From contig NZ_CP037864.1 in NCBI RefSeq assembly GCF_004353845.1, positions 2,852,001 to 2,916,000 on the forward strand: a stretch of DNA of 64,000 nucleotides, read 5' to 3'. The DNA is from Citrobacter arsenatis (lineage in GTDB: Bacteria > Pseudomonadota > Gammaproteobacteria > Enterobacterales > Enterobacteriaceae). A model generated the notes under the pieces. It did no database searches. It saw nothing but the letters and a program-made list of their open reading frames with translations, and was not told the origin of the DNA. Within the stretch, counting starts at the first letter, position 1, and the number at the start of each line of letters is the position of its first letter. The position numbers were made by a program, and so were the translations under genes. Shown here piece by piece: positions 44,171-53,168 of this stretch.

Positions 44171-45220
44171 TTACTCTGCGCTCAGCGAGGCCATATCAAT
44201 GACGAAGCGGTGGGCCATGTCTCCCTGTGCAAGACGGGTGAAAGCATCGTTTATCTGCTCAATACCAATCATTTCGCACTCAGGATAGACATCATGCTTC
44301 GCGCAGAAATCCAGGACTTCCTGAGTTTCCGCAATGCCGCCGATCAGCGAACCCGCAACGCGACGGCGTCCCATGATCAGAGGAACCGTGAGCGGTTCAT
44401 CCATCAGACCAACCTGGCCGACAATGACTAACGAGCCATCAATATCTAATAACGGGGTATAGATATTCAGGTCATGCTTAACGGGGGCTGTATCAATAAT
44501 TAAATCGAATGCACAGGCTGAATCCTGCATTGCCTGCGGATCGGAAGAAGGCAAAATGCCTTTCGCACCCAGCGCCTTTGCCTCTTCCTCTTTGTTCTTA
44601 TTGCGGCTGATGACGGTCACCTCGGCCCCCATTGCCACGGCCAGCTTAACCGCCATGTGGCCCAGACCCCCTAATCCGATCACGCCAACGCGGCTTCCCG
44701 AACCCACATTCCAGGTACGCAGCGGAGAGAAGGTAGTGATACCAGCACAAAGGATTGGCGCGGTCTTTGCCAGGTCCATATTTTCCGGCACGCGCAGAAC
44801 AAACTCTTCGCGTACGACAATATGTTTGGCGTATCCACCCTGAGTGATTTCGCCGCTCAAGCGATCCGGTGCGCCATAGGTAGGCGTCATCCCGTTACGA
44901 CAGAATTGCTCTTCGCCATGCTCACACTGATCGCAGTGCAGACAGCTATCCACCATGCAGCCAACGGCGACATGATCGCCTGGATGATATTTTTTGACAT
45001 TCTGCCCCACGGACGTGACGACCCCCACAATTTCGTGGCCCGGGATCAATGGATAAGGCTGCGGGCCCCAGTCTCCATTAACCGTATGTAGGTCTGAGTG
45101 GCAAACACCGCAGTAAAGAATGTCAATAGCGACATCGTTTTCACGTAAATCGCGACGTTCAAAATGATAAGGAACCAGTTTCGCGCCAGCAGCGTGCGCT
45201 GCATAACCAACCGTTTTCAT
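44171..45220 (-). CDS. Zinc-dependent alcohol dehydrogenase (YahK-like)
   Basis: NADPH-dependent medium-chain aldehyde reductase of the cinnamyl-alcohol/YahK group. It has 349 residues. Catalytic zinc ligands are C40, H62 and C158. Structural zinc ligands are C93, C96, C99 and C107 in CLHCDQCEHGEEQFC. The cofactor loop is GLGGLGHMA (about 182-190). It is first of a minus-strand run with the cyclophilin-like and CMD-like genes (219 and 24 bases between). The likely role is detoxifying reduction of aldehydes, as inferred from family. Confidence 0.9.
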   Translation of the reverse strand: MKTVGYAAHAAGAKLVPYHFERRDLRENDVAIDILYCGVCHSDLHTVNGDWGPQPYPLIPGHEIVGVVTSVGQNVKKYHPGDHVAVGCMVDSCLHCDQCEHGEEQFCRNGMTPTYGAPDRLSGEITQGGYAKHIVVREEFVLRVPENMDLAKTAPILCAGITTFSPLRTWNVGSGSRVGVIGLGGLGHMAVKLAVAMGAEVTVISRNKNKEEEAKALGAKGILPSSDPQAMQDSACAFDLIIDTAPVKHDLNIYTPLLDIDGSLVIVGQVGLMDEPLTVPLIMGRRRVAGSLIGGIAETQEVLDFCAKHDVYPECEMIGIEQINDAFTRLAQGDMAHRFVIDMASLSAE

Positions 45221-45736
45221 TAATACCTCATATCGTGACGGGAAAATGGCGTTGTTTTAGTATGCAATCAGATAATTATGACAGATGAAGCCGTATCGCC
45301 TGTTAAAGACTGTTAATAACAACGCCCTTTTTCAGTTTCAGAATCAGTAAAGCCCCTGGTTAGCGCGTGCAATTATCTGGCAAGCAACGCGCCAATTAAT
45401 GAAAGTGCCATATTCGATGCGAAGATTATTCGTCAAAACGATCATAAAGGTAACAACAACGACTTTCTTCGCACAACAGTACAATTGTGATATCAGTAAT
45501 GAACAAAATTAATAAATCGCAAAGATCACCATGAACATCTACGAAATTCGCCGCTCTGTACTTAACAGTGTGTTACTGATTTTTATCACGCCGTTCTGGC
45601 TATCAGAAAATCGATGAGCGCTTTCACTCTTTTGGCTTTACCCACGTTTTTGGGGACCGTAGCGGTCCTGGATGGCTGCAAGCTGCAAGCTGGGACGGAC
45701 GCTGTTAACGTTTCTGGAGCGCGGACCTTCGCCGGA
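45221..45736. other. Intergenic region with a short remnant reading frame
   Basis: 516 bases without a full gene. A 28-codon frame at 45531-45617 starts MNIYEIRRSVLNS, which resembles the N-terminus of XRE/CI-like regulators, but it becomes hydrophobic and stops at once, so it looks like a broken remnant. The upstream part should carry the alcohol dehydrogenase promoter. Confidence 0.45.
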
Positions 45737-46930
45737 TTAACGCGCACCGGCCTTCTGGCGGGCGGTGAAAAAGGTCAGTACGCCCGCGCAAAGGAGCAGC
45801 ATGCTACTCATAGCAAACGTGCTCTGCCAACCGAGGTGGTCAAACACGATGCCTCCTGCCGTTGATCCAAGGGCGATGGAGAGCTGAATCACCGCGACCA
45901 TGAGCCCGCCTCCGGCTTCCGCGTTGTCGGGCAGCGTACGCGCAATCCATGTCCACCATCCGGTTGGCGCGGCAGTGGCCAGCATGCCCCAGAGCCCTAA
46001 CAACAGCGAAACCGTCCAGACCTGATGCCCGGTCAGCATCAGGCCGATGGCAATGACGGCCATCAGTCCGGGTATGGCCACGAGCGTAGGGTAGAATTTT
46101 CTGTTGAGGAATGTCGAAACAACCAGCGTGCCGATAAAACCAGCTACGCCGATAACCAGTAAAATCAACGACAAACCTGAGGAATCAATCCGCGTCACGG
46201 TCTCCAGGAACGGGCGCACATAGGTAAAGAGCGTAAACTGGCCCATGAAAAACAGGCCACAGGCCAGCATGCCAACCGCAACCACGCGGCGGCTAAGTAT
46301 GAGGAATACATCGCCAGGTGACGTGTGGCTTTTATTCGCATCCATACCAGGCAGGCTGATGCACTGCCAGATAAAGGCGACAACCGCAATGGGCACCAGG
46401 CACAAGAAAGCGCCTCGCCATCCGACCGTGGCACCCAGATAGCTTCCCAGCGGCGCGGCCACGACCGTCGCCAGCGCATTACCGGCGTTGAAAATCGCCA
46501 GCGCACGCGTGACCTGCTGCTGCGGCACCAGACGAATCGCCGTTGCCGCAGACATCGACCAGAATCCGCCGATCGCCATACCGATCATCGCACGACCGAT
46601 CATATACATCAGATAACTGGAAGCCAGCGCAATAATAAGCCCCGATACGGCCATCAGAGCCGTCATCCCCAGCAGCAGGAACTTACGATTCATCTTTCCA
46701 GCCAGCGTTGAAAGCGTCAGGCTGGTCAGGACCGCCAGCGCGCCGGAGATAGCAATCCCCTGCCCTGCCAGCCCCTCCGTCACGCCTAAATCGCGGGCAA
46801 TCGGCGTGAGCAGGCTGACGGGCATAAATTCAGAAGCAATCAGCACAAACACGCACAGGGTCATGGCAAAAATGCCGCCCCAGTATGCGCGCTGATGATG
46901 AGGTGATGGTGTTTGGTTTAGCGTCGACAT
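45737..46930 (-). CDS. MFS transporter, NepI/DHA1-like exporter
   Basis: Twelve-helix drug:H+ antiporter-1 type protein of 397 residues. The IASEFMPVSLLTPIARDLGV opening, RAMIGMAIGGFWSMSAATAIRLVP (about 112-135) and the late GWWTWIARTLPDNAEAGGGL strongly resemble recalled E. coli NepI, a purine ribonucleoside exporter, though it is a homologue and not the same gene. Substrate unassigned. It is downstream of the secreted hydrolase gene, from which a terminator separates it. Confidence 0.88.
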   Translation of the reverse strand: MSTLNQTPSPHHQRAYWGGIFAMTLCVFVLIASEFMPVSLLTPIARDLGVTEGLAGQGIAISGALAVLTSLTLSTLAGKMNRKFLLLGMTALMAVSGLIIALASSYLMYMIGRAMIGMAIGGFWSMSAATAIRLVPQQQVTRALAIFNAGNALATVVAAPLGSYLGATVGWRGAFLCLVPIAVVAFIWQCISLPGMDANKSHTSPGDVFLILSRRVVAVGMLACGLFFMGQFTLFTYVRPFLETVTRIDSSGLSLILLVIGVAGFIGTLVVSTFLNRKFYPTLVAIPGLMAVIAIGLMLTGHQVWTVSLLLGLWGMLATAAPTGWWTWIARTLPDNAEAGGGLMVAVIQLSIALGSTAGGIVFDHLGWQSTFAMSSMLLLCAGVLTFFTARQKAGAR

Positions 46931-46956
46931 AGTAAAATTTCACGAAGATCAGGATA

Positions 46957-46985
46957 AAAGCCACCGGCCTATGGCCGGTGGCTTT
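46957..46985 (-). terminator. Terminator of the hydrolase gene
   Basis: AAAGCCACCGGCC/GGCCGGTGGCTTT is a perfect 13-bp stem with a 3-base loop. On the minus strand it ends in TTTTAT between the hydrolase and MFS genes. Confidence 0.85.
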
Positions 46986-47005
46986 GCATCAATTCAGGAG
47001 AGGAT

Positions 47006-48142
47006 TTATTTCAGTTTGGTCTGGAAAAATTGTTCGAATTTCGCGAAAGGTATTTTTCCGGCCACGTTATCGTACAGGTCCACGTGATTTGCCCCTGGTA
47101 CCACCACCAGCTCTTTGTCTTTACTGCCGACTGCCTTGTAAGCATCTTCAGCAAAATAGCGTGAATGCGCTTTCTCACCGGTCACAATCAGCGTCGGGAT
47201 AGTGATTTCACTGGCGTAGCTCAGCAGCGGCATATTCATAAACGACAGCGGCATCGTTGCCGTCCACGCCCCGGTCGAGTTAACGGAACGTTCGTGGAAG
47301 CCGCGCGGCATGCGATAGTAATCGAAGAACTCTTTCAGTACCGGATGTGGATTTGCCGGCAGCGTTTCTGGCAGAATGCGCTCGCCCGCGCTGACCTTGC
47401 CGTTGCTGTCGACACTAATATCATGAGCACCGTGTGCGAACGTGCCGCTCTGCGCATCCTTCCAGCGCTGTTCATTCAGATATTGCAAAACAGCACGACG
47501 GTCGGCGGTGGAATAACGGTCTTTGCCATCCCCCACACCATGGCCCATCGCCCGGCTCATGTCGTACATCACGCTGGTAGCCACCGCTTTAACGCGGGTA
47601 TCCATCGCAGCATCGTTCAGCGCCATGCCGCCCCAGCCACAAATACCGAGCAGCCCGATACGGTTGCGATCCACCTCTTTTTGTAGCCCTAAGAAATCCA
47701 CCGCCGCGCTGAAATCTTCCGTATTGATATCCGGAGAGGCGACGTTTCGCGGATAGCCGCCGCTTTCCCCCGTGTAAGAGGGATCGAACGCCAGGGTAAC
47801 AAACCCTTGTTCCGCCAGCGTCTGCGCATACAGGCCGCTGGATTGCTCTTTCACCGCGCCAAATGGCCCACTGACCGCAATCGCCGCCAGCTTGCGATCG
47901 CCACGGTCTTTAGGCAGGTAAAGATCGCCCACTAAGGTGATGCCATATCGGTTCGGGAACGAGACTTTACGATGTTCGACTTTCTGGCTCTCGGCGAACG
48001 TTTTATCCCATTTATCTGTCATGGACACAGGGGCATTAGGATGGGTTGAATCAGCATAACTCATTGTCGTGACTCCACTTAATGATGCGAATAACAGCAT
48101 GGCCGGCATCGCGGTTTTTAGCGTTCGGGTGAAGGCTTTCAT
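47006..48142 (-). CDS. Secreted alpha/beta-hydrolase (YcjY/dienelactone hydrolase type)
   Basis: Periplasmic hydrolase of 378 residues from MKAFTRTLKTAM, chosen since GGAGA lies just upstream; an ATG seven codons earlier has no such site. The signal peptide cleaves after SYA (about residue 30). The nucleophile elbow is GICGWGG, a cysteine in place of serine as in dienelactone hydrolase, and the late NHVDLY carries the catalytic histidine. A decayed fragment of the same family lies at 39892-39982. It is divergent from a LysR gene with a palindrome between. Substrate unknown. Confidence 0.87.
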   Translation of the reverse strand: MKAFTRTLKTAMPAMLLFASLSGVTTMSYADSTHPNAPVSMTDKWDKTFAESQKVEHRKVSFPNRYGITLVGDLYLPKDRGDRKLAAIAVSGPFGAVKEQSSGLYAQTLAEQGFVTLAFDPSYTGESGGYPRNVASPDINTEDFSAAVDFLGLQKEVDRNRIGLLGICGWGGMALNDAAMDTRVKAVATSVMYDMSRAMGHGVGDGKDRYSTADRRAVLQYLNEQRWKDAQSGTFAHGAHDISVDSNGKVSAGERILPETLPANPHPVLKEFFDYYRMPRGFHERSVNSTGAWTATMPLSFMNMPLLSYASEITIPTLIVTGEKAHSRYFAEDAYKAVGSKDKELVVVPGANHVDLYDNVAGKIPFAKFEQFFQTKLK

Positions 48143-48271
48143 AAAAATCTCCATAAAAAACAACAGAGAGATACAGGTTTCCGACGGACAACGCTGCGGT
48201 GCTTTGCTTTGATGGGGTCATTATAGTGAGCAGGATTAGTGCTGATTAGGGGGCGATTACTGCTAAGATTG

Positions 48272-48286
48272 ATACCATATTGGTAT
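48272..48286. promoter_or_regulatory. Candidate LysR-type operator
   Basis: ATACCATATTGGTAT is a perfect inverted repeat with the T-N11-A form of LTTR boxes. It is in the 187-base divergent region between the hydrolase and the LysR gene starting at 48330. Confidence 0.6.
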
Positions 48287-48329
48287 AAATGAATGCTGAG
48301 ATTGCTGGCATGAAGGGGGGGATTTTTCA

Positions 48330-49214
48330 ATGGCGAAAAGGGAGAACTACAACGAGCTGTACCTGTTTATGCAGGTGGTGCGGGAAGGCAGCTTTACCGC
48401 AGCGGCTCAGCGGCTGGGGCTTGCTCAGTCAGGAGTCAGCCGCTCTGTTCGCGAGCTTGAAGAAAGGCTGGGCGTCCAGCTGCTGGTGCGCACCACGCGT
48501 AAACTGTCGCTGACGCAAGCAGGCGAGCAGCTCTACCAGAAGACGGCATCGGGATTTGATACGTTAGACCTTGGGCTTGCCACGCTGGCGCACTATCGAG
48601 AGACGCCCTCCGGCACGGTGCGTATCAATGCCAGCCAGCACGCGATTGATAAATGCCTGCTGCCAAAGCTGGCGGTATTTAAACAGCGCTATCCTGATAT
48701 CAGACTGGAACTGATGAATGAGAGCCGGTTCGTCGATATCATCGAGGAAAGATTCGATGCAGGCGTCCGCCTGGGGCCTGAAGTCGGCCAGGGTATGGTC
48801 GCGGTACGCATCACGCCTGATATGGAGATGGCAATTGTGGGTACTCCGGAACATTTTCGTCGCTATGGTTTTCCGCAAACCCCGGCGGATTTAAAGGCGC
48901 ATCCCTGCATCGCCTATCAGTTTGCCGACGGCAGCATATACCAGTGGGAGCTCAATCAGGATGATAAAAAAATTACCCATCGTCCTGAAGGACAATGGGC
49001 CTTATCTGACAGCTATATGGAGGCAGAAGCCGCCCGGTTGGGCCTCGGGTTAGCCTATGTCCCTGTTGAACTGGTCGCGGATGATTTAGAACACGGTAAG
49101 CTAATCAGGGTATTACAGCGTTACAGCCTGCGAATGGACGGATTGTTTCTCTATTACCCTCATCGCAACGTCTCCCCAGCCCTGCGGATGGTCATTGATA
49201 CGTTGAAGATCTGA
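48330..49214 (+). CDS. LysR-family transcriptional regulator
   Basis: LTTR of 294 residues in the DmlR/YafC-like group. The N-terminal helix-turn-helix is SFTAAAQRLGLAQSGVSRSV (about 21-40), followed by the RTTRKLSLT wing; the effector domain ends DGLFLYYPHRN. It is divergent from the secreted hydrolase and likely regulates it. It is a paralogue of the regulators at 41794 and 53169. The 226 bases after it contain no gene. Confidence 0.9.
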   Translation: MAKRENYNELYLFMQVVREGSFTAAAQRLGLAQSGVSRSVRELEERLGVQLLVRTTRKLSLTQAGEQLYQKTASGFDTLDLGLATLAHYRETPSGTVRINASQHAIDKCLLPKLAVFKQRYPDIRLELMNESRFVDIIEERFDAGVRLGPEVGQGMVAVRITPDMEMAIVGTPEHFRRYGFPQTPADLKAHPCIAYQFADGSIYQWELNQDDKKITHRPEGQWALSDSYMEAEAARLGLGLAYVPVELVADDLEHGKLIRVLQRYSLRMDGLFLYYPHRNVSPALRMVIDTLKI

Positions 49215-49440
49215 ACGTTAACAACGCCCGACTCTTCACTGTGCAAAATTGTGTCAGGTAGTCCCTCTGCTTTCAACTCCAAGGTCTGCTTTGAGCTGAA
49301 GAGCGGACATATCCGTACAAGGCCTACCATCCAGAAATGGAAGTTCCCCCAAAAGGAAAACACTCGCAAACCTTCTAGACAACCTTTTCTCGAGCATTTA
49401 GCCTGAATTAAAATTTTAATATCTGTCAGGCTAGTTCATT

Positions 49441-50349
49441 ATGAAAAATGATATCAGAACCCTCGACCTTAACCTTCTTAAGGCCCTTGATGCATTACTG
49501 GATGAGGGAAGCGTGACTCGGGCTGCACAGCGCCTCTCACTGACGCAGCCTGCCGTCAGTGGTATGCTTATTCGCTTGCGTGATTACTTTGACGATCCAC
49601 TCTTTGTTCGCACCAGCCACGGTATGGTCCCCACAATGCGGGCCAACGAACTTTCTACGCCGGTAAAACAAATCCTCACCGATATCGCTATCCTGCTGAA
49701 ACCAAAGAAATTTGATCCCGTGACGGTGGAACTGACTTATACCATCGTCGCAACGGACTATGCACTTAAGGCTGTTGTCGTTCCGTTGATGGCTGAGCTA
49801 AAACAACGTGCACCGTATATTAAAATCGCCGTGCGGCCCGTGGACAATGAGCGAATGTATCAGCAGTTATCTCGGGGTGAAGTTGATCTGGCTTTGATAA
49901 CACCGCAAACAACCCCCGAAGACCTGCATGGAAGAGCGCTCTATGAAGAAGATTATGTCTGCGTAGCACGACGTCATCATCCTCTGGCAGCGAGTTCAGA
50001 AATGACGCTCGAACAATTTTGCAAACAGGAACATATTCTGGTGTCTTCAGAAGGTAACTTCACCGGTGTTACAGATGAAGCACTGGCTAAGCTCAGTCTG
50101 ACACGACGAGTAGGCATGTCAGTTAATAGTTTTCAGGTGATACCTGATATATTACAAGTGACTGATATGATTGCAGTTGTACCTCGCCGCATGGTCCTGA
50201 CTAACAACGATCTCATCATTCTCCCTTTGCCCCTGAAAGTACCCGGCTTTACCAAGAGCATGGCCTGGCATGAGCGAACCCATCGTGACCCAAGTCATCA
50301 GTGGATTCGTGCTTTATGCGCAGAAGTAAGCCAACATCCCGCGTCCTGA
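49441..50349 (+). CDS. LysR-family transcriptional regulator, NodD/NahR-like
   Basis: LTTR of 302 residues from a different branch than the other three: the opening LDLNLLKALDALLDEGSVTRAA and the phrase GMVPTMRANEL are typical of the NodD/NahR/PcpR type, often responding to aromatics. The helix-turn-helix lies at about 23-42. It is upstream of the SRPBCC gene on the same strand, 133 bases away, which suggests control of that gene. Confidence 0.88.
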   Translation: MKNDIRTLDLNLLKALDALLDEGSVTRAAQRLSLTQPAVSGMLIRLRDYFDDPLFVRTSHGMVPTMRANELSTPVKQILTDIAILLKPKKFDPVTVELTYTIVATDYALKAVVVPLMAELKQRAPYIKIAVRPVDNERMYQQLSRGEVDLALITPQTTPEDLHGRALYEEDYVCVARRHHPLAASSEMTLEQFCKQEHILVSSEGNFTGVTDEALAKLSLTRRVGMSVNSFQVIPDILQVTDMIAVVPRRMVLTNNDLIILPLPLKVPGFTKSMAWHERTHRDPSHQWIRALCAEVSQHPAS

Positions 50350-50482
50350 TATAATTTATCTTATTAAGAACATAAGTAATGACAATTCGCCTTATAACTC
50401 CATTGCACCAATAATCACTGTCATCACGTTACTGCCGTAATGACACACGCAGTGCACTCAACTATAGCAATTGGAGAAATTT

Positions 50483-50989
50483 ATGAACGCGATTAACTGG
50501 CCAGAAGGCTTTGTTCCGGGTTTTACCGATAACTTTGTTTCTAATGAAATGATCATCTCAGGTCTGAACGTCAATGATGTCTGGCCGCTCCTGAGTCAGC
50601 CATTGCTATGGCCGGAATACTATAAAAATTCCGCCGATGTGCGCTTTTATGACAACAAAGGTCCAGAATTGGAAAATGGGGTTCGCTTCTACTTCAGCAC
50701 GTTTGGTTTCCCAGTTGAAGCTCAGGTTGTGGAGTTTGTTCCACCTGCTGAAGGTAAACCTGCTCGTCTGGCATGGCACGGATGGGCCGGTGAAAAAGAT
50801 ACCCCTCAACGACTCGATGTCCATCATGCGTGGCTACTGGAGGATCTTTCCGGTCACAGGGTCCGTATCCTAACGCAGGAAACACAGAACGGAGTCCCGG
50901 CAAAAGATCTGGCAAATACCCGCCCGAACCCAATGCTTAATGGTCATCAGGAATGGCTTGACGGCCTGATTCGAGCAGCAAAGAAATAA
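50483..50989 (+). CDS. SRPBCC (START-like) domain protein
   Basis: Protein of 168 residues from MNAINWPEGF, with GGAG six bases upstream. It has the SRPBCC layout: N-terminal strand with SGLNVNDVWPLLSQPLLWPE, the WHGWAGE centre, HHAWLLEDLSGHRVRILTQE and a long C-terminal helix ending NGHQEWLDGLIRAAKK. The family binds hydrophobic ligands such as lipids, polyketides and aromatics. It lies after a NodD-like LysR gene. The ligand is unknown, and the 236 bases after it contain no recognised feature. Confidence 0.85.
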   Translation: MNAINWPEGFVPGFTDNFVSNEMIISGLNVNDVWPLLSQPLLWPEYYKNSADVRFYDNKGPELENGVRFYFSTFGFPVEAQVVEFVPPAEGKPARLAWHGWAGEKDTPQRLDVHHAWLLEDLSGHRVRILTQETQNGVPAKDLANTRPNPMLNGHQEWLDGLIRAAKK

Positions 50990-51267
50990 TAAACCGCTTT
51001 CCACAGTCATATCACTGAGGCTGCACTTCCCCGCAGCCTCAAGAATATTTGCCCGTTTGCTATTGCACTTGATTACAGGTAAATCATGTAACCCCCGCAA
51101 GTGACACCGCGCGGCCATATCTGTAATGTCCCCTCCTGGCACAAAGCCGACCTTGAGCCCCTCCAAATTAATGAGCACATCTAATAAACCCTAGCTAATT
51201 ACCCCATCTAATCGAATAAATCAGTTTGCGTTATGCTTTTCCAACACAACAGCTGAAGGATAACGTC

Positions 51268-52119
51268 ATGCAAACTGTAAAACTGAACAACGGTATTGAG
51301 ATGCCCCTGCTGGGCTTTGGTGTGTTTCAGATGTCTGATCCCGCTGAATGCGAAAGTGCCGTTATTGATGCCATCGATACGGGATACCGCCTGATCGATA
51401 CCGCCGCGTCTTACCAGAATGAAACCCAAGTCGGGAATGCGCTGAAACAGACCGGCATCGCCCGTGATGAACTGTTTGTCACCACCAAACTATGGCTGCA
51501 GGATACGAACTATGAAGGCGCTAAAGCCCAGTTCGAACGTTCCCTAAATCGTCTGCAACTTGATTATGTCGACCTGTATCTGATCCACCAGCCTTACGGC
51601 GATGTCCATGGGGCATGGCGTGCTATGGAAGAACTGCAGCAGGCAGGCAAAATTCGCGCCATTGGCGTCAGCAACTTCCATCCAGACCGACTGGCCGACC
51701 TTATCGCCTTCAACAAAGTGACCCCTGCGGTGAACCAGATTGAAGTTAACCCGTTCAACCAGCAGCTGCACGCCGTTCCCTGGAATCAAAGCCGTGGCAT
51801 TCTGCCGGAAGCCTGGGCACCGTTTGCTGAGGGTAAAAATGGCCTGTTCCAGCATCCCGTGCTAACGGCAATTGGCCAGAAGTACGGCAAAAGCGTGGGC
51901 CAGGTTGTGCTGCGGTGGATCTTCCAGCGAGGCATCATTTCACTGGCAAAAACAGTGCGCAAAGAACGTATGGAAGAGAACATCAATATTCTCGATTTTG
52001 AACTCAGCGCTGAAGATATGCTGCAGATTACCGCTATCGACACTGCAACGAGTGCGTTCTTTTCTCATCGAGATCCTGCAAGAGTTGAATGGCTGGCGGG
52101 CCGCAAACTGGATGTTTAA
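51268..52119 (+). CDS. Aldo/keto reductase
   Basis: AKR5-type NADPH-dependent carbonyl reductase, 283 residues from MQTVKLNNGIEMPLLGFG with AAGGA upstream. The tetrad is complete (D44, Y49, K74, H107), and the cofactor motif LAKTVRKERMEEN is near residue 233. The sequence resembles the aldo/keto reductase at 40702 and B. subtilis YvgN-type enzymes. It is followed after 26 bases by another aldo/keto reductase gene, so the two are co-transcribed. Confidence 0.9.
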   Translation: MQTVKLNNGIEMPLLGFGVFQMSDPAECESAVIDAIDTGYRLIDTAASYQNETQVGNALKQTGIARDELFVTTKLWLQDTNYEGAKAQFERSLNRLQLDYVDLYLIHQPYGDVHGAWRAMEELQQAGKIRAIGVSNFHPDRLADLIAFNKVTPAVNQIEVNPFNQQLHAVPWNQSRGILPEAWAPFAEGKNGLFQHPVLTAIGQKYGKSVGQVVLRWIFQRGIISLAKTVRKERMEENINILDFELSAEDMLQITAIDTATSAFFSHRDPARVEWLAGRKLDV

Positions 52120-52145
52120 GTCGCGATAAAAGAGGTATTCATTCA

Positions 52146-53135
52146 ATGCAAAAACGTTATCTGGGTCAATCCCGACTCGAAGTCTCCGCACTTGGGCTCG
52201 GCTGCATGGGCTTAAGCCACGGCTATGGCCCGGCGACCAATACGCGTCAGGCTATCGAGCTTATTCGCGCTGCGGTTAAACGTGGCGTCACCTTCTTCGA
52301 TACCGCTGAAGTGTATGGCCCCTTCCTTAATGAAGAAGTTGTCGGCGAAGCCTTAAAACCATTTCGTGACCGCGTGGTCATGGCCACTAAGTTTGGTTTT
52401 ACTTTTGGCGACGACAACAAGCAGCAGATTTTAAACAGCCGTCCGGAGCATATCCGTGAAGCGGTGGAAGGATCACTGCGTCGTCTTAAGACTGATGTTA
52501 TTGATCTGCTGTATCAACACCGTGTCGATCCGAATGTGCCGATTGAAGACGTTGCGGGTACTGTGAAAGACCTGATTGCTGAAGGCAAAGTCAAACATTT
52601 TGGTCTGTCCGAAGCGGGTGCACAAACTATTCGCCGCGCGCATGCCGTACAACCGGTCACGGCGCTGCAAAGTGAATACTCCATGTGGTGGCGCGAGCCT
52701 GAGCAGGAGATCCTGCCGTTACTGGAGGAACTGGGTATTGGTTTTGTGCCCTTCAGCCCATTAGGCAAAGGCTTCCTGACGGGAGCGATTAAGCCAGGAA
52801 CCACTTTTGGCAAGGATGATTACCGCAGCACAGTGCCGCGTTTCGCCGGGCAGGCGATTGAAGCCAATGAAAAGCTGGTCTCATTGCTGGGTGAACTGGC
52901 GGCAGAGAAAGGTGTGACGTCTGCGCAAGTCGCGCTGGCATGGCTGCTGGCACAAAAGCCGTGGATTGTTCCTATCCCTGGTACCACGAAGCTGCACCGG
53001 CTGGAGGAAAACCTGGGGGCCGCCGACATCATCCTTTCTCAGGATGACTCGCGACAGATAACCCAGGCGCTTGAAACGATTAAAATCGTCGGCGAACGTT
53101 ACTCTCCTGAGCATCAGGCCCGCGTAGGCCGTTAA
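52146..53135 (+). CDS. Aldo/keto reductase (AKR13-like)
   Basis: Second reductase of the pair, 329 residues from MQKRYLGQSRLEVSALGLG with AGAGG upstream. It belongs to the larger AKR subfamily with YajO/IolS-like features, with tetrad D52, Y57, K82 and H124 and the cofactor loop IPGTTKLHRLEEN near residue 280. It is only distantly related to its neighbour, so this is not a recent tandem duplicate. It is convergent with the LysR gene at 53169. Confidence 0.9.
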   Translation: MQKRYLGQSRLEVSALGLGCMGLSHGYGPATNTRQAIELIRAAVKRGVTFFDTAEVYGPFLNEEVVGEALKPFRDRVVMATKFGFTFGDDNKQQILNSRPEHIREAVEGSLRRLKTDVIDLLYQHRVDPNVPIEDVAGTVKDLIAEGKVKHFGLSEAGAQTIRRAHAVQPVTALQSEYSMWWREPEQEILPLLEELGIGFVPFSPLGKGFLTGAIKPGTTFGKDDYRSTVPRFAGQAIEANEKLVSLLGELAAEKGVTSAQVALAWLLAQKPWIVPIPGTTKLHRLEENLGAADIILSQDDSRQITQALETIKIVGERYSPEHQARVGR

Positions 53136-53168
53136 TACCCGAACGGGCCCTCAGCGAATGGGGACCCG

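Noticed and set aside
45614..45865. 83-codon plus-strand frame starting MSAFTLLALP
   Set aside because: Its second half is antisense to the end of the MFS gene, and the first half is low in conserved features. It is not supported.
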